Part shown: positions 40,576-50,024 of the stretch, piece by piece
Layout: every line of letters starts with the position of its first letter
Numbering within the stretch: position 1 is the first letter of the stretch
From: Acidobacteria bacterium Ga0077534
GTDB taxonomy: Bacteria; Acidobacteriota; Blastocatellia; Pyrinomonadales; Pyrinomonadaceae
Length of the DNA: 64,000 bases
Reading direction: 5' to 3'
Assembly: GCA_001464455.1 (NCBI GenBank)
Contig: LNEI01000012.1
Coordinates: forward strand, 1-64,000
The notes under the pieces: model-generated
Databases searched by the model: none
What the model was told of the DNA's origin: nothing
The model's input: the letters and a program-made list of their open reading frames with translations, nothing else
Made by a program: the position numbers and the translations under genes

Positions 40576-41232
40576 ATGAACGCGAAACTCGACCAAAACT
40601 TTTACCTCAGAACCGACACCGTTGCCATCGCCCGCGATCTGCTAGGTAAACTCCTCGTCGTCCCCACCGAAACCGGCGAACGCGTCTCCGGAATGATCGT
40701 CGAGACCGAAGCGTACCTGGGCGAAACCGACCGCGCCGCCCATTCGTTTGGCGGACGGCGAACTGCGAGAAACGAGGTCACATATTGGGAAGGCGGTCAT
40801 GTCTATGTTTTCTTCATCTACGGCATGTACTATCAGCTAAATGTTGTGTGTGGGGAAGCTGACTCACCTCATGTGGTCCTGATCCGCGCCGTCGAACCGG
40901 TCGAAGGCATAGAGATAATGCGTGAGCGACGTGGCTTTTTGTCAGAACCGGGAGCGATAGCGACTTGGTCACGACGAGATCAGAACCTGACATCCGGCCC
41001 AGGAAAACTCTGCATCGCACTCGACATCGACCGCAGCATCAACGGCGAAGAACTAAGCGGGAATCGAATTTGGCTCGAAGATCGCAAACAGTTTTTGGAT
41101 ATCGAGATCTCGGTTGGCAAACGCATCGGCATCGATTATGCAGGGGATGACGCGGCCAGGCCATTAAGGTTCTGGGTACGGGATAATCCCTTCGTCAGCA
41201 AACCGCGCTTAGAAATATCGACTGAAAACTGA
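40576..41232 (+). CDS. 3-methyladenine DNA glycosylase (AAG/MPG type) with repeat insertion
   Basis: A 218-residue MPG-fold glycosylase excising alkylated purines. Hallmarks: ARDLLGKLLV, GMIVETEAYLGETDRAAHSFGGRRTARN, VYVFFIYGMYYQLNVVCGEAD, VLIRAVEPVEGIEIM, and LTSGPGKLCIALDID. Between the MRERRG segment and LTSGPGKLC, residues about 120-130 (FLSEPGAIATW) are a translated R2 repeat, identical in frame to the one in xdhC. The active-site residues lie outside it, so activity may be kept. Confidence 0.92.
   Translation: MNAKLDQNFYLRTDTVAIARDLLGKLLVVPTETGERVSGMIVETEAYLGETDRAAHSFGGRRTARNEVTYWEGGHVYVFFIYGMYYQLNVVCGEADSPHVVLIRAVEPVEGIEIMRERRGFLSEPGAIATWSRRDQNLTSGPGKLCIALDIDRSINGEELSGNRIWLEDRKQFLDIEISVGKRIGIDYAGDDAARPLRFWVRDNPFVSKPRLEISTEN
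40936..40964. repeat. R2 element inside the MPG gene
   Basis: TTTTTGTCAGAACCGGGAGC then GATAGCGAC. Shares its TGTCAGAACCG head with R1 elements and matches 30799-30827 in xdhC. Confidence 0.8.
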
Positions 41233-41245
41233 TATTTTTATTGAT

Positions 41246-42409
41246 ATGTCAGAACCAACAATGAAGAAAGTGAAACCGGATATCCGTGCGATCACGCGGC
41301 TGGTGCCGCCGAGCGGGAACCTTGTTCAGGGGCAATCGGAACTGCCGATCGATCCGCAATTGGCGAAAGAAGCGGCTCAGATAATCGCTGCAAGCCAGAA
41401 CCATTACGGCGGAAGCGAAGGCCATGAAGAGCTGCGAAAGGCCGTCGCGGCAAAGATAGCGAGATACAACAATATCGAGGTCGATCCGGACGCGCGACCG
41501 TTTGAGGTGATGGTGACGAACGGCGGAACGGGTGCGTTGATCGGCATTGCGCAGTCGATGCTCCGCGGTAAAGCGGCGCTGGTTTTTGAGCCTTACTATC
41601 CTTATCACAGGCGAATCCTGGAGGATTTCGGTGCGAAGACCGAGACTTTCAATCTGGATGCGGCTGATCTTTCGTTTGAAAAAGACGCTCTGCTTGCTCG
41701 CTGTAAAGAGCTGAAAGACCGTAAGGAATTTCCGCTCACCATGATCATCGTCTGCTCGCCCGCGAACCCGAGCGGGAAAGTGATGTCGCAGACCGAACTC
41801 GAAGCCATCGCCGATGTTGCCAAGGAACTCGACCTGCTCGTCGTCTCGGACGAAGTTTACGAACACTACGTCACCGGCGAGAACCCGCACACGCCGATTG
41901 CTTCGCTGCCCGACATGTGGGAGCGGACGATCACGGTCAATTCGTTCTCAAAATCGTGGAATATCAGCGGCTGGCGTCTCGGCTACGCCTACGGCCCCGG
42001 CGACCTGATCGCCAAAGTCAACAACGCCGCCAACGTCATCTATGTTTGCCCGGCAACCCCTCTGCAGGCGGCGCTGTCTAAGGTTTTGATGGCCGACGAC
42101 GGTTACTATCCGCGTTTGCGAGAAACTTTTGACAGCAAACGGTTGTATACATCGGGTGTTTTGACCGATCTCGGGTTCAAAATATACGATTCCGGCTCGG
42201 CCTTCTATCTATGGGCTAGAATTCCCGAGCAATACACCGATGCGATCGCCTTCAACGAAATGCTAATGCGCGACGCAGGCGTCGGTATGACCCCAGGCTC
42301 CGCATTCGCTGACGGGGATGACTGGGATGCGTATGTCCGCATCTGCATCGCTCGTGAGGACTCGGTTCTTGAGGGGGCAATGGAAAAGCTGGTAAGTGTC
42401 CTAAAATAG
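41246..42409 (+). CDS. PLP-dependent aminotransferase, class I/II
   Basis: A 387-residue fold-type I aminotransferase. The PLP site block VNSFSKSWNISGWRLGYAYGPGDLI contains the Schiff-base Lys near residue 236. Other blocks: VTNGGTGALIGIAQSML, VFEPYYPYHRRILE, IIVCSPANPSGKVMS, LLVVSDEVYEHY, and GVGMTPGSAFADGDDWDAYVRICIA near the end. This is the aspartate/tyrosine/kynurenine-type family; the substrate is not determined. Thirteen bases downstream of the MPG gene. Confidence 0.88.
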   Translation: MSEPTMKKVKPDIRAITRLVPPSGNLVQGQSELPIDPQLAKEAAQIIAASQNHYGGSEGHEELRKAVAAKIARYNNIEVDPDARPFEVMVTNGGTGALIGIAQSMLRGKAALVFEPYYPYHRRILEDFGAKTETFNLDAADLSFEKDALLARCKELKDRKEFPLTMIIVCSPANPSGKVMSQTELEAIADVAKELDLLVVSDEVYEHYVTGENPHTPIASLPDMWERTITVNSFSKSWNISGWRLGYAYGPGDLIAKVNNAANVIYVCPATPLQAALSKVLMADDGYYPRLRETFDSKRLYTSGVLTDLGFKIYDSGSAFYLWARIPEQYTDAIAFNEMLMRDAGVGMTPGSAFADGDDWDAYVRICIAREDSVLEGAMEKLVSVLK

Positions 42410-42418
42410 CTGCTTTTT

Positions 42419-42910
42419 ATGAAGGTCCACTGTGTAACACTTCTTTTGCTCGGAGCTGTGATCTGTTCGGCGCAAAGTTCGGCAACCGGTTCGGTCGATT
42501 TTACTGGACGTTGGATCTCGGAATCTATTAGAGCGAGCAGTTCAATTGGGAGTATTCCTACCACCAAGGGCCGGCTCTACCTAGTAGTAACTCAAACGAA
42601 TGATCAGGTGAGGCTTAAGCAGTTGTCGGAAGCCATGGGCAACAACTTTCGCGAGGCCGTCCATCACCTAGATGGACGAGGTGAAGACAATAAAGATTAT
42701 CGTGACAGTATAGTTCTGCACTCGAAGACACAGCTAAAGGGTGGGAAGTTGATCATCGAAGGCACTCAGACGATCACAGGTTCTACTCGCAAGTCTCGCA
42801 TCAAGGAAGTTTGGGAGCTGTCTCGAGACGGGAACAAACTGACGATAAAGCCCACGACCAACAGCGGTGCGGAAGTTAACAACGTAAAGATCTATAGACG
42901 TGAAAAGTAG
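42419..42910 (+). CDS. Hypothetical secreted protein
   Basis: A 163-residue protein with a signal peptide (MKVHCVTLLLLGAVICSAQ). The mature part is a small beta-domain beginning VDFTGRWISES and ending WELSRDGNKLTIKPTTNS, a lipocalin/META-like pattern seen in many small secreted proteins. No catalytic motif. Starts nine bases after the aminotransferase. Confidence 0.68.
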   Translation: MKVHCVTLLLLGAVICSAQSSATGSVDFTGRWISESIRASSSIGSIPTTKGRLYLVVTQTNDQVRLKQLSEAMGNNFREAVHHLDGRGEDNKDYRDSIVLHSKTQLKGGKLIIEGTQTITGSTRKSRIKEVWELSRDGNKLTIKPTTNSGAEVNNVKIYRREK

Positions 42911-42920
42911 AGATTTAGCC

Positions 42921-44978
42921 ATGAAAAAATTAATTGCCCTTCTACTCCTTGTTTCACTTCAATTAGCAACAGTCCTCGCCGACGACGGCATGTGGACTTT
43001 CGACAATCCGCCGTTGAAGCAGTGGAAGGATAAGTACAATTTTGAGCCTTCGAAGGAGTGGATGGACAAGCTTCGGCTGGCATCGGTTAAGTTTCCGGGG
43101 GCTTCGGGCGTTTTTGTTTCGCCGAACGGGCTGATCGCGACGAATCATCACGTGGCGTCGGGCTTTATCGAGAGGCTTTCGAGCAAGGAACGTGACCTGC
43201 TCAAGAATGGCTATTACGCGAAAACGCAGGCTGATGAATTGAAGGTGCCCGATGGCAATGTGCAGATCCTTGAGTCATATGACAATGTGACAGAACGGGT
43301 TCACAACGCGGCAAATTCGGGAGCGACCGACGCGGACAAAGCGGCAAAGCGTTCGGCCGAGATCGCGGCTATCGAAAAGGATTGCCCGACAGGGCTGCGA
43401 TGCGAGGTCGTGTCGCTTTACAGCGGCGGCGAGTATTGGAACTATCGTTTCAAACGCTACAACGACGTGCGATTAGTAATGGCGCCAGAGGAGCAGATCG
43501 CTTTTTTCGGCGGCGATTACGATAATTTCGTCTATCCGCGGCACAATCTCGACGTTACTTTCGTCCGCGTTTACGAAAACAACAAACCTGCTTCGACGCC
43601 CAACTACCTGAAATGGTCGGCGACGGGGGCTCCCGAAGGGGAATTTGTCGTAGTTTCGGGCTATCCAGGGTCGACCGCTCGGCTACTTACTGTGGCTCAG
43701 CTCAAATATCAACGCGATGTAGGCAATCCGCTGCAGGAACTCGTTTGGAAAACACGCCGCAAAGCACTCGAAGATTACTCAAAACGCGGTGCTGAGCAAC
43801 TTCGCCAGTCGAACCAGGGAATGCGCTCGCTCGCCAATTCGCTCAAGCGTCTCGAAGGTCAGCAGAACGGTCTGCTGAATCCGCGAAATTTCTCGCGCAA
43901 AGAAGCAGAGGAAAAAGATCTGCGAGACAAACTCGCCGCTAAACCTGAGCTAAATTCACAGTACGCCCCGGCGTGGGAAGCGATAGCAAAGGCCAATGCC
44001 GAACTGCCTGCAAAGGCGAATCAACTTGCGTTTTCGAGCCTTGCTTCTTCACGGCTTGCGACCATCGCCCAGCAGATCGTCACCTACTCGATCGAAACTG
44101 CAAAACCCGACGCTCAGCGTTATGCGGAGTACCGCGATGCCCGACTCGACGCGTTCAGGTCCGCATTGCTTTCGCCCGCTCCGGTATACCCCGAAATGGA
44201 CGAGGCGGCCCTAACGCATTGGTTCAAAGAAGCCCGAAAGACACTCGGCGTTAACGATCCGTTTATCAAAGCTGCCCTCGGCGATGCCGAACCGGCCGAG
44301 GTCGTCGGTCGTGCTTTGCGTGAGACAAAACTGGCTGATCCTGCCGCCCGAAAAGCTTTGTTGGATGGTGGTGCTGCGGCCGTTGCCGCATCAACCGATC
44401 CGCTCGTAACGCTTGCCCGACGTGTCGAACCGGTCATCCGGGAACTTCGCGCGTGGAACGAGAAAAATATCCTCGCCGTCGAAACCGCAAATGGCACAAA
44501 GATCGCTCAAGCTCGTTTCGCCGTCTATGGCAAAAATATGCCACCCGACGCCAACGGCCACCTGCGTCTCTGCTACGGCGTGGTCAAAGGCTACGACGAA
44601 GACACGACGCTAGTGCCGTATAAAACGACATGGTTCGGCCTCTACGACCGTGCCTTGAGCTTTAACGAAAAGCACCCATTCGACCTGCCCGCGAGCATCA
44701 AAGCCGCTCGCGATAAGATAGACCTTTCGACCCCGTTCAACTTTGTCTACACCGCCGACACCATTGGCGGCAACTCAGGCTCGCCCGTCGTCAACCGAAA
44801 AGGCGAGGTCGTAGGCTTAAATTTTGATAGCAATAACCAGAAGCTCTCAAACCGCTACTGGTACATCGAAGAAAACGAAGGCTCCCGAGCTGTCGGTGTC
44901 CACTCGGCGGGGATCATCGAGGCGTTGCGGAAAGTCTATGATGCGGATGGGTTGGTGAAGGAATTGCTTGGTCAATAA
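42921..44978 (+). CDS. S46 dipeptidyl-peptidase (DPP7/DPP11-like)
   Basis: A 685-residue exported serine peptidase releasing N-terminal dipeptides in the periplasm. Signal MKKLIALLLLVSLQLATVLA, then DDGMWTFDNPPLKQ as in S46 enzymes. The His of the triad is in IATNHHVASG (about residue 75), and the nucleophile Ser in DTIGGNSGSPVVNRKGEVVGLNFD (about 618). The Asp lies in the VYPRHNLDVTFVRVY-type block. The ATG at 42921 is chosen. Length matches the family's ~700. DPP7 versus DPP11 specificity not assigned. Confidence 0.9.
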   Translation: MKKLIALLLLVSLQLATVLADDGMWTFDNPPLKQWKDKYNFEPSKEWMDKLRLASVKFPGASGVFVSPNGLIATNHHVASGFIERLSSKERDLLKNGYYAKTQADELKVPDGNVQILESYDNVTERVHNAANSGATDADKAAKRSAEIAAIEKDCPTGLRCEVVSLYSGGEYWNYRFKRYNDVRLVMAPEEQIAFFGGDYDNFVYPRHNLDVTFVRVYENNKPASTPNYLKWSATGAPEGEFVVVSGYPGSTARLLTVAQLKYQRDVGNPLQELVWKTRRKALEDYSKRGAEQLRQSNQGMRSLANSLKRLEGQQNGLLNPRNFSRKEAEEKDLRDKLAAKPELNSQYAPAWEAIAKANAELPAKANQLAFSSLASSRLATIAQQIVTYSIETAKPDAQRYAEYRDARLDAFRSALLSPAPVYPEMDEAALTHWFKEARKTLGVNDPFIKAALGDAEPAEVVGRALRETKLADPAARKALLDGGAAAVAASTDPLVTLARRVEPVIRELRAWNEKNILAVETANGTKIAQARFAVYGKNMPPDANGHLRLCYGVVKGYDEDTTLVPYKTTWFGLYDRALSFNEKHPFDLPASIKAARDKIDLSTPFNFVYTADTIGGNSGSPVVNRKGEVVGLNFDSNNQKLSNRYWYIEENEGSRAVGVHSAGIIEALRKVYDADGLVKELLGQ

Positions 44979-44990
44979 TTGGAGTTTGGA

Positions 44991-45743
44991 ATGAAGTTTT
45001 GTCTATGCCTCTATGCGTTTTGCTTTTTTTCATTTAACTGTTTTGTTTCCGCGCAAACCGTGTCGGTGGAGTCGCTTCCCGAAGGTGGCCCGACAGCAAA
45101 TAAGCTCATTCTACCCAAATATCCGATCCATGCGAACGCGTATGGGGTAGGGGGACGAGTTTCGATTCCAATTGAGATAGATGAAACGGGAAAGGTCATT
45201 TCAGTGGGCGAAGCGTCGGGCCCCTACCCGATTTGTCAGTCTGTTTCCGATGAGAAAGTTCTTGCGATCCGCGGAGCCGCTATCGAGGCTGCAAGGATAT
45301 CGACCTTCAAACCATACCCAAGAAGCGAAAAAATGACGTCGGCAAATCGTGGACGAATAGTGTATGTATTTTCACCAAATCCTAGTATGAAACTGATGAG
45401 GCTTGATCGGGCGAATATCGCTCAGGCCGTCCAGGACGATAACTCAGATCAGGAATATGATACTAAGATCGTTTCGGCCCACGAGGTAGGTTCGAGAGCT
45501 AAGTCAATTCCACAGCCACCATACCCGCCTGCCGCGAAAGCAGTTCGGGCGGGAGGACAAGTGCAGGTACATTTGTTAATTCTAGAGGATGGTTCCGTTT
45601 ATTCGGCGGAGGCAAAGGACGGGCACCCCCTTTTGCGGAGTGTATCGGAATCAGCTGCCTGTCGCGCGAAATTTATGCCGACATTGCTGTCCGGTGAGGC
45701 CGTCAAAGTTTCCGGTATTGTCACCTACAATTTCGTGCCCTGA
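44991..45743 (+). CDS. Exported protein with two TonB C-terminal-like domains
   Basis: A 250-residue protein with a signal peptide (MKFCLCLYAFCFFSFNCFVSAQ) and no later span. It contains two TonB_C-like modules: about 34-110 (LILPKYPIHANAYGVGGRVSIPIEIDETGKVISVGEASG) and about 175-250 (PPYPPAAKAVRAGGQVQVHLLILEDGSVYSAEAKDGHPLLRSVSESAACRAKFMPTLL). The second is close to the modules of the 26-29 kb TonB paralogues. Without a membrane anchor it cannot be a classical TonB. Starts 12 bases after the S46 peptidase. Confidence 0.8.
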   Translation: MKFCLCLYAFCFFSFNCFVSAQTVSVESLPEGGPTANKLILPKYPIHANAYGVGGRVSIPIEIDETGKVISVGEASGPYPICQSVSDEKVLAIRGAAIEAARISTFKPYPRSEKMTSANRGRIVYVFSPNPSMKLMRLDRANIAQAVQDDNSDQEYDTKIVSAHEVGSRAKSIPQPPYPPAAKAVRAGGQVQVHLLILEDGSVYSAEAKDGHPLLRSVSESAACRAKFMPTLLSGEAVKVSGIVTYNFVP

Positions 45744-45821
45744 ACACTAGGCTAATTGAAAATAGTGGCGAGGAACCGAAAACCAAACCCGCTCGTAACA
45801 ACGGAGCAAAAGGCGGAAGGG

Positions 45822-46904
45822 CTAGAAAAGCCCAAACTGCCTAGTTTGTATTTTGTGGTTCGAACACATATCGACTAGCTTTACAGTTCGATCTTTCTTA
45901 GCAAAGCCATAGTCTTCACCATTCCACATTTCGACCGAAGTCGTCCGCTGAATCAGATTAGTAGGCCGGTAGTGCGGCAACAGATCGACCCATTTAGGAC
46001 AGGCATATCTTTTAACAGAACGACGAACGGACCTCACAAGTGTGTGGCGGTACGATGATGGATTAAGTGCCTCGTTCATTTGATCCGCTATGAGGGGTTT
46101 TAGGATGTTTTCTTTCAGGTGTTCTTCGACAACCTGCCAGCGGCCATTTGATACACGAACGGGCGCAGGTCGGTTTGTTTCAGCGATTTGGAGCGATTTG
46201 GTAAGTCCTTGATAGAACTTGAGGCCGACGTAGTTTGCGTACAGGTCTGCGTTTGAGTAGACGCCGGAGGTCATCAGGCCGTAGTAGGTGCGTTCGGTTT
46301 TTTGGCCCCATGCGATGGCTTTTTGCGTCGCGGCTTCAGCGGTTGAGCCTTTTTTGAGCTCTTCGTTATAGATCTTGAAATACTGATAGCCCTGCTGGAA
46401 CAGGTGTTCGAGTTTGTCGATGCCGAATTCGTGGCCGTATAGTCGGACGGTCGGGCTGAGCGTGGCGTAGTTGAAGGGGGTGAGGGCGTAGATCGACTCT
46501 TTGTACGGAGCCTTATATCGGGCGGGCTGTGAACGGAACTCGTGCGAATTCATCCACTTACCGAACTTCGTTGTCATCAGGTTCCCTCCGGCGATCCGCT
46601 CATAAAAAGCCTCGGCAAGGCCCTCAGGTGAACGGAGTTTTGCGATCTTTGCTCGTTCTTTCTCGACGGGATCGCAGCCTTTCGTCCGCGACTCGATGCA
46701 TCTTTCACTCTGCTCGATCTGGGCGTTTACTTTATCAACGACAATGTGTAACTGCTCTTCGACATATTCTGTTACCTCGTCACCGATATCGGCGAGAGCT
46801 ACCGGCGGGAGATTGAATTGATCAGTCTCAAATGCCAATGCGATGAGCGGCGATAGCAAAAGCGATGCTGCTAGAATGACTGTGTAAATGCCATTTTTGA
46901 TCAT
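45822..46904 (-). CDS. Hypothetical exported protein
   Basis: A 360-residue protein with an N-terminal signal or anchor (MIKNGIYTVILAASLLLSPLIALA). The mature part is mostly helical, with a paired Cys stretch (SERCIESRTKGCDPVEKE), KLRSPEGLAEAFYERIAGGNL, and a Tyr-rich region TYYGLMTSGVYSNADLYANYVGLKFYQGL. A second pair of Cys is near the end. No family recognised. Its gene neighbours (TonB-domain protein, mpl) give no clear functional hint. Confidence 0.68.
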   Translation of the reverse strand: MIKNGIYTVILAASLLLSPLIALAFETDQFNLPPVALADIGDEVTEYVEEQLHIVVDKVNAQIEQSERCIESRTKGCDPVEKERAKIAKLRSPEGLAEAFYERIAGGNLMTTKFGKWMNSHEFRSQPARYKAPYKESIYALTPFNYATLSPTVRLYGHEFGIDKLEHLFQQGYQYFKIYNEELKKGSTAEAATQKAIAWGQKTERTYYGLMTSGVYSNADLYANYVGLKFYQGLTKSLQIAETNRPAPVRVSNGRWQVVEEHLKENILKPLIADQMNEALNPSSYRHTLVRSVRRSVKRYACPKWVDLLPHYRPTNLIQRTTSVEMWNGEDYGFAKKDRTVKLVDMCSNHKIQTRQFGLF

Positions 46905-46957
46905 TGGTCTGAAATCTATCGACGGAGTTTCAACATTAAATCCACGTGAATTAAACT

Positions 46958-48502
46958 ATGATGTCAGCCGCTCCTTCTGAGTGGCTTCAACACTTTATGC
47001 ACTATCACTTGATCGGAATTTGCGGCACCGCGATGGCTTCGCTGGCTGGCATGCTGCAGGCACGCGGGCAAAAGGTTACGGGTTCGGACCAGAACGTCTA
47101 TCCGCCGATGTCGACGCAGCTTGAGGCTCTTGGCATAGAGATAATGCAGGGCTACAAGGCCGAAAATTGCGAGATAGATCGCGATGTGACCGTTGTCGGA
47201 AACACGATCATGCGCGGGAATCCTGAGCTGGAAGAAGTGCTGAATCGGAAGATGCTGTATCGCTCGCAGGCTGAGACGGTGCGGGAAGTTTTTATCCGTA
47301 AGGATGCATCCCAACCCGCTACCGCAGGTGGTACCGAAACATGCCGACGTTCGCTCGTGATAGCAGGAACGCATGGTAAGACGACGACGACGAGCCTCGC
47401 GGCGTGGATGTGCGAGGTCGGCGGGCTTGATCCGACATTTTTGGTCGGCGGCGTCGTGCAGAATTTTGGGCAGTCGTTTCGCGTGACCGACAGCGACTAC
47501 TTCGTGATCGAGGGCGACGAATATGACACGGCATTTTTTGATAAAAAGCCGAAGTTCATGTCGTACCTGCCTGAAATGGCAATAGTCAACAACATCGAAT
47601 TCGACCACGCCGACATCTACAAAGACCTCGACGCGATCAAATGGCAGTTCTCGCGGCTGATGAATCTCGTCCCCGGGAACGGCCGTCTCATATGCGGAAT
47701 TGACTCGCCCGTGGTCGGCGAAGTGCTCGCTTCGATGGAAGGGAAGTTGTTCACAACGGTCGAAACCTTCGGCCTCAGCGAAAACGCCAAATGGCAGGCC
47801 CGCGATATCGAATTCACCGCTGAAGGTACGAGATTCAAGGTCTACAAGCGAACGGACGAAATCAACGAACAACGAACAACGAATAACGAACAACCATCAA
47901 CCATCAACGATCGCCCCTGGGGCGTTTTTACAACAAAGATGATCGGTGAGTTTAACGTTCGAAATTGCCTAGCCGTTATCATCGCCGCCGATGCGTGGGG
48001 GATTTCGCAGGAAAAGATGCAGCAGTGTTTCGACACGTTCGAATCGGTAAAACGCCGCATGGAAGTCCGCGGCGTCGAGCGTGGCGTGACCATCATCGAC
48101 GACTTCGCCCACCACCCGACCGCCGTGGACGAAACTCTGAAGGCCTTGCGACAGCGATACACGAACAACCGCCTCATCGCCGTCTTCGAACCACGTTCCC
48201 GCTCCTCGCGGCTCTCTGTCTTCGAGGAGAAATACAAAGCGGCTTTCGCCCACGCCGACCAGGTTATCATCGCCGGCGTGTTCAACCCCGAAGACGCCAA
48301 AAACTATGGTGAGGTCCTCGACGTTCCCAAACTGGTTGCCGACATCACAGCCTCAGGAACCTCGGCCCAGACCCTCGCTGACGCCGACGCGATAGTCGAC
48401 TACCTCGCTCCGCAAATGCGAGAAGGCGACGTGATCGCGGTGATGTCAAATGGGGGATTCGGAGCTATCCATGAAAAGCTCCTGAACTCGCTTAAGGGTT
48501 AA
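46958..48502 (+). CDS. mpl: Mpl: UDP-MurNAc:tripeptide ligase, with two repeat insertions
   Basis: A 514-residue murein-recycling ligase (MurC family) that reattaches L-Ala-D-Glu-mDap to UDP-MurNAc. It starts YHLIGICGTAMASLAGMLQARGQKVTGSDQNVYPPMSTQLEALGI. The ATP site VIAGTHGKTTTTSLAAWM is at about 132-149. Then VIEGDEYDTAFFDKKPKF and HHPTAVDETLKALRQRY. Two insertions are translated repeats: about residues 118-130 (QPATAGGTETC, R1-like) and 302-318 (NEQRTTNNEQPSTIN, R4). Flanking blocks remain conserved. Confidence 0.9.
   Translation: MMSAAPSEWLQHFMHYHLIGICGTAMASLAGMLQARGQKVTGSDQNVYPPMSTQLEALGIEIMQGYKAENCEIDRDVTVVGNTIMRGNPELEEVLNRKMLYRSQAETVREVFIRKDASQPATAGGTETCRRSLVIAGTHGKTTTTSLAAWMCEVGGLDPTFLVGGVVQNFGQSFRVTDSDYFVIEGDEYDTAFFDKKPKFMSYLPEMAIVNNIEFDHADIYKDLDAIKWQFSRLMNLVPGNGRLICGIDSPVVGEVLASMEGKLFTTVETFGLSENAKWQARDIEFTAEGTRFKVYKRTDEINEQRTTNNEQPSTINDRPWGVFTTKMIGEFNVRNCLAVIIAADAWGISQEKMQQCFDTFESVKRRMEVRGVERGVTIIDDFAHHPTAVDETLKALRQRYTNNRLIAVFEPRSRSSRLSVFEEKYKAAFAHADQVIIAGVFNPEDAKNYGEVLDVPKLVADITASGTSAQTLADADAIVDYLAPQMREGDVIAVMSNGGFGAIHEKLLNSLKG
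47312..47349. repeat. R1-like element inside mpl
   Basis: CAACCCGCTACCGCAGGTGG then TACCGAAACA, a diverged R1, immediately before the conserved RRSLVIAGTHGKT block. Confidence 0.65.
47864..47910. repeat. R4 element inside mpl
   Basis: AACGAACAACGAACAACGAA and onward, the same family as the rpsI-rpsB spacer arm. Read in frame as NEQRTTNNEQPSTIN between two domains. Confidence 0.78.
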
Positions 48503-48522
48503 AACGTGGGAGGTATTGGGCT

Positions 48523-49947
48523 TTACTGCAGCCCGATCAGATCGATTCCGGTCAAATTGGTATTCGGGGCGATCGTTCTCGGGCTGAACCTATATCGCTT
48601 TGATGCGACACCGATCGTGTATTGTCTTTCCCCGACAAGATCGTCGAACTGGTATATGCCAAACGAACTTGTTGTCGTAATTCGAACATTTCCTTCTCCA
48701 TCGGACAGCCTTACTATCGCGTTTCGAAGTCCGATGCCCTCAGGCGAAAGGGCACGGCCTGAAATCGAGACGGTGCTCGGAGAGGCGTCACCAATATACC
48801 GTATCAGATCGAGCCCAGAATAATTCCCGTTTATCAGGGAATCGCCGGCTGCAACGATCTTGCCGTCACGCTGCAGAGCGAGAGCAAAGATCTGTCGTGT
48901 GCCGGGGCTGTTAGCGACGGGCGTGATAGCAACGCCATCTGAGCCGAATGTCGTGTCACTCGAACCGTCGGAATTGAACCTTGCAACCGCAAAAGTGCCG
49001 GCAGACTGACCGGCCGTTAGGATCTTGCCGTTTGACTGAATCGCCAAGGCGAGGCCAAGAGGGAAGTTGCCGGTATACGCGATCGAAACTCCGCCGCCGA
49101 CACCAAAGGCTTGGTCCGGCAGGCCATTTGTTTCAAAACGTCGTATCGTGCTAGCACCGTAGAACGCTCCTGCCCCGCTCGTAACGATCCGACCATCGTT
49201 TTGGATCAATGCATTCGAAAAACCGTTCACATAAGTTGAAACTACTCCGTTTATCCCAAAGCCGGTGTCGAGAGAGCCATCTTGCCCGAATCTTATCGCG
49301 CCTTCACCTCCCAGGGTCAACAGCTTTCCATCGGGCTGAATGACTACTTCGTATCCCCCCGCATTCATCTGCGGTCCAGTAACGGATCCAAAACTGAGAT
49401 CAGGGCTTCCATCGGGCATGTAGCGAGTTATCTTCGCAAAATAATCATCGTTGTAGTTTATGTAATTGGCCCCTGCTACGACGATTCTGCCATTCGGCTG
49501 AACCGCAACGCTAAAAGCGGCGAAATCAAAAAAAGTCGGAATGTTAAAGGTTGGATCAATGCTTCCATCTGAATTCAGCCTACGAAGTTGATCGTAGTCG
49601 GTTACAAGTAGGCGTCCGTCGCCTAAGAGCCAAATATCTTGGAAAAGATCGTTTGGGTAAAGGCCCTTTACGGTTCCGTTCTCTCCGAAACCTAGGTCTG
49701 GCGTGCCATCCGAATTAAATCGCGATATAGACGAGTATGTGTTCGGATAGATCTGAGTGCCAAGTACCAAGATCTTACCGTCTGGCTGTATCCTAATTCT
49801 GCGTGGAATCACATTCAACGGGACATTCGTTCGGCCGCCGACGCCGAAAGTGGGGTCAAGATCCCCCGGAACGGCGACTGTAGTATTCACGCATAGTAAT
49901 AACGCGATAACGGCAAATTTAAGGATTCTAGTTGTTTTTTGTGTCAT
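48523..49947 (-). CDS. Secreted delta-60 repeat protein with C-terminal carboxypeptidase-regulatory-like domain
   Basis: A 474-residue exported protein with signal KFAVIALLLCVNTTVAVPG. The body has repeated delta-60/SMP-30-like units (RFNSDGTPDLGFGENGTV, RRLNSDGSIDPTF, RFETNGLPDQAFGVGGGV, RFNSDGSSDTTFGSDGVA). The C-terminal ~80 residues (SGRALSPEGIGLRNAIVRLSDGEGN ... SSFGIYQFDDLVGERQYTIGVASKRYRFSPRTI) form a beta-sandwich also found at the end of its two neighbours. AAGGAG precedes the start. Confidence 0.86.
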   Translation of the reverse strand: MTQKTTRILKFAVIALLLCVNTTVAVPGDLDPTFGVGGRTNVPLNVIPRRIRIQPDGKILVLGTQIYPNTYSSISRFNSDGTPDLGFGENGTVKGLYPNDLFQDIWLLGDGRLLVTDYDQLRRLNSDGSIDPTFNIPTFFDFAAFSVAVQPNGRIVVAGANYINYNDDYFAKITRYMPDGSPDLSFGSVTGPQMNAGGYEVVIQPDGKLLTLGGEGAIRFGQDGSLDTGFGINGVVSTYVNGFSNALIQNDGRIVTSGAGAFYGASTIRRFETNGLPDQAFGVGGGVSIAYTGNFPLGLALAIQSNGKILTAGQSAGTFAVARFNSDGSSDTTFGSDGVAITPVANSPGTRQIFALALQRDGKIVAAGDSLINGNYSGLDLIRYIGDASPSTVSISGRALSPEGIGLRNAIVRLSDGEGNVRITTTSSFGIYQFDDLVGERQYTIGVASKRYRFSPRTIAPNTNLTGIDLIGLQ

Positions 49948-50024
49948 GGAAAGCTCCTTTACGTAAACGGCTCACTCTCAGGGGCAACGATCTAAGGTCC
50001 ACTAGGGCTCAAGCCAGCTACCCG

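Noticed and set aside
46964-47893. A 309-codon minus-strand ORF over mpl
   Set aside because: Antisense to a fully recognisable Mpl; composition is that of a shadow frame.
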